Shown: one piece after another, positions 4,745 through 5,871 of the stretch
Layout of the letters: the number at the start of each line of letters is the position of its first letter
Numbering within the stretch: the stretch's first letter is position 1
NCBI GenBank assembly: GCA_034659475.1
Contig: JAYEHK010000029.1
Location: 1-5,871 of the forward strand
Direction: 5' to 3'
Origin: JAYEHK01 sp034659475
GTDB lineage: Bacteria; Bacillota; Syntrophomonadia; Syntrophomonadales; Syntrophomonadaceae
Length of the DNA stretch: 5,871 nt
Position numbers and translations under genes: made by a program
The notes under the pieces: generated by a model
What the model was told of the DNA's origin: nothing
The model's input: only the letters and a program-made list of their open reading frames with translations
The model's database searches: none

Positions 4745-5871
4745 TTAATTCATTAAAGCCTTATGGTAAGTTTTCTTTCCTTTACGTATTTTTACACCGT
4801 TTTTCAATTGATCTGAAGTAATATTATAATCAACGGATTCAATTTTATCACCATCAACAAATACACCACCCTGTTTAATCAGACGTCTTGCTTCACTCTT
4901 AGAGGGGGTTAAGCCGCACACCATCAACAAATCCACTATACTGATCACGCCACCTGTCAACTGCTCGTCTGCAATTTCAGTAGTTGGCATGTCGGCATCA
5001 TCCGTACCATCTGCGAAGAGGGCGTGAGATGCGTTCTTTGCCTTTCGGGCTTCTTCCTCACCATGAATCAGTTTGGTCAACTCATACGCCAGAATTTCCT
5101 TGGCTTCATTAAGCTGACTGCCTTCCCAGTTATCCATTGCATCGATCTGTTCAAGCGGGAGGAAAGTTAGCATACGTATGCACTTGAGGACATCAGCATC
5201 ACCGATATTACGCCAATACTGGAAGAATTCAAAAGGCGTGGTTTTGTTAGGGTCAAGCCAAACAGCACCATTGGCAGTCTTTCCCATCTTGTTACCTTCG
5301 GAGTTCATTAGCAGAGTGATTGTCATTGCATAGGCATCTTTGCCTAATTTACGGCGAATCAGTTCAGTACCGCCCAGCATATTTGACCACTGGTCATTAC
5401 CTCCAAACTGCATATTGCATCCGTAATTCTGATAAAGATGGTAAAAATCGTAGGACTGCATAATCATATAATTAAATTCCAGGAAGGATAGTCCCTTTTC
5501 CATTCTCTGCTTATAGCATTCCGCACGCAGCATATTATTTACAGAAAAGCAGGCCCCAACGTCACGAAGCATATCAATATAATTTAACTTTAAGAGCCAA
5601 TCTGCGTTATTAACCATAATGGCCTTATCATCTCCGAATTCGATGAATCTTTCCATCTGTTTCTTAAAGCAATCACAGTTATGCTGAATTGTTTCAGGGG
5701 TCATGATGGAACGCAAATCTGCCCGGCCGGATGGATCACCAATATAGCCTGTTCCGCCTCCAATAAGAACAATTGGTTTGTTGCCCACCATCTGCAAACG
5801 TTTCATAAGGCATAGTGCCATGAAATGACCAACATGCAAAGAATCCGCAGTTGGATCAAATCCAATATAAA
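4745..5871 (-). CDS. tyrS: Tyrosyl-tRNA synthetase, N-terminus cut by window edge
   Basis: TyrRS charges tRNA-Tyr with tyrosine using ATP, in the cytoplasm. The visible 375 codons begin YIGFDPTADSLHVGH: this is the HIGH signature (HVGH), conserved across TyrS. Other key features are the GGGTGYIGDPSGR loop, the tyrosine-pocket trio Y-x3-Q-x2-D in YMIMQSYD, FGGNDQW, and the second class I signature as KMGKT (KMSKS equivalent; KFGKT in the E. coli/B. subtilis TyrS form). The last ~65 residues form an S4 RNA-binding domain (VDLLMVCGL...SEARRLIKQGGVFVDG). About 30-35 N-terminal residues lie beyond 5871. A TTG at 5839 could be mistaken for a start but it encodes Leu inside the HIGH region. The gene is intact as far as visible and is followed by its own terminator; any T-box leader would lie outside the window. 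Confidence 0.97.
   Translation of the reverse strand, partial: YIGFDPTADSLHVGHFMALCLMKRLQMVGNKPIVLIGGGTGYIGDPSGRADLRSIMTPETIQHNCDCFKKQMERFIEFGDDKAIMVNNADWLLKLNYIDMLRDVGACFSVNNMLRAECYKQRMEKGLSFLEFNYMIMQSYDFYHLYQNYGCNMQFGGNDQWSNMLGGTELIRRKLGKDAYAMTITLLMNSEGNKMGKTANGAVWLDPNKTTPFEFFQYWRNIGDADVLKCIRMLTFLPLEQIDAMDNWEGSQLNEAKEILAYELTKLIHGEEEARKAKNASHALFADGTDDADMPTTEIADEQLTGGVISIVDLLMVCGLTPSKSEARRLIKQGGVFVDGDKIESVDYNITSDQLKNGVKIRKGKKTYHKALMN

Noticed and set aside
5837..5839. TTG as the start of tyrS
   Set aside because: Upstream codons continue in frame as YIGFDPTADS, the conserved segment before the HIGH motif, so the gene simply extends past the window edge.

Overview
The window looks like chromosomal DNA from a moderately low-GC, SLH-layered Firmicute. 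A clostridial relative such as the Peptococcaceae (Desulfosporosinus/Desulfitobacterium-like) is my best guess. The reasons are the strong AGGAG-type ribosome binding sites with GTG and TTG starts, an S-layer-homology protein, a clostridial-looking TyrRS, and GGGGAC-cored REP-like hairpins with a nearby group II intron. The genus is inference only.

Layout. Positions 1-223 hold no gene. Read on the minus strand they look like the 5' part of a group II intron, which runs off the left edge. Positions 224-240 are what I read as half of a REP-like hairpin cut by that intron. Positions 1955 to 268 (minus strand) form a tight three-gene operon: a secreted SLH-domain protein, a 49-residue coiled-coil mini-protein, and a lipoprotein translationally coupled to it by an ATGA overlap. 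All three products point to the cell envelope. Positions 1974-2106 are a divergent intergenic region with a 10-bp inverted repeat whose arms each contain an outward-facing extended -10-like sequence.

On the plus strand, 2107-4645 carries four genes: a 78-residue DUF2007-like protein, a six-helix membrane protein of YciC/DUF975-like character, a second multi-pass membrane protein of unknown function, and a protein with one N-terminal membrane anchor and an extracytoplasmic domain. The first two are clearly an operon (17-nt gap). The others are separated by 109 and 181 nt, and both gaps contain GGGGAC-cored REP-like sequences. From 4745 to the right edge on the minus strand lies tyrS, lacking only its N-terminal ~30-35 residues, with its own terminator at 4703-4728.

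How the parts fit. tyrS is housekeeping. The rest is an envelope-oriented accessory region: two divergent gene groups encode surface or membrane proteins, and the non-coding gaps have collected REP-like hairpins and one retroelement. The most distinctive observations are the intron apparently sitting inside a REP-like hairpin and the unannotated coupled mini-protein between the SLH and lipoprotein genes.
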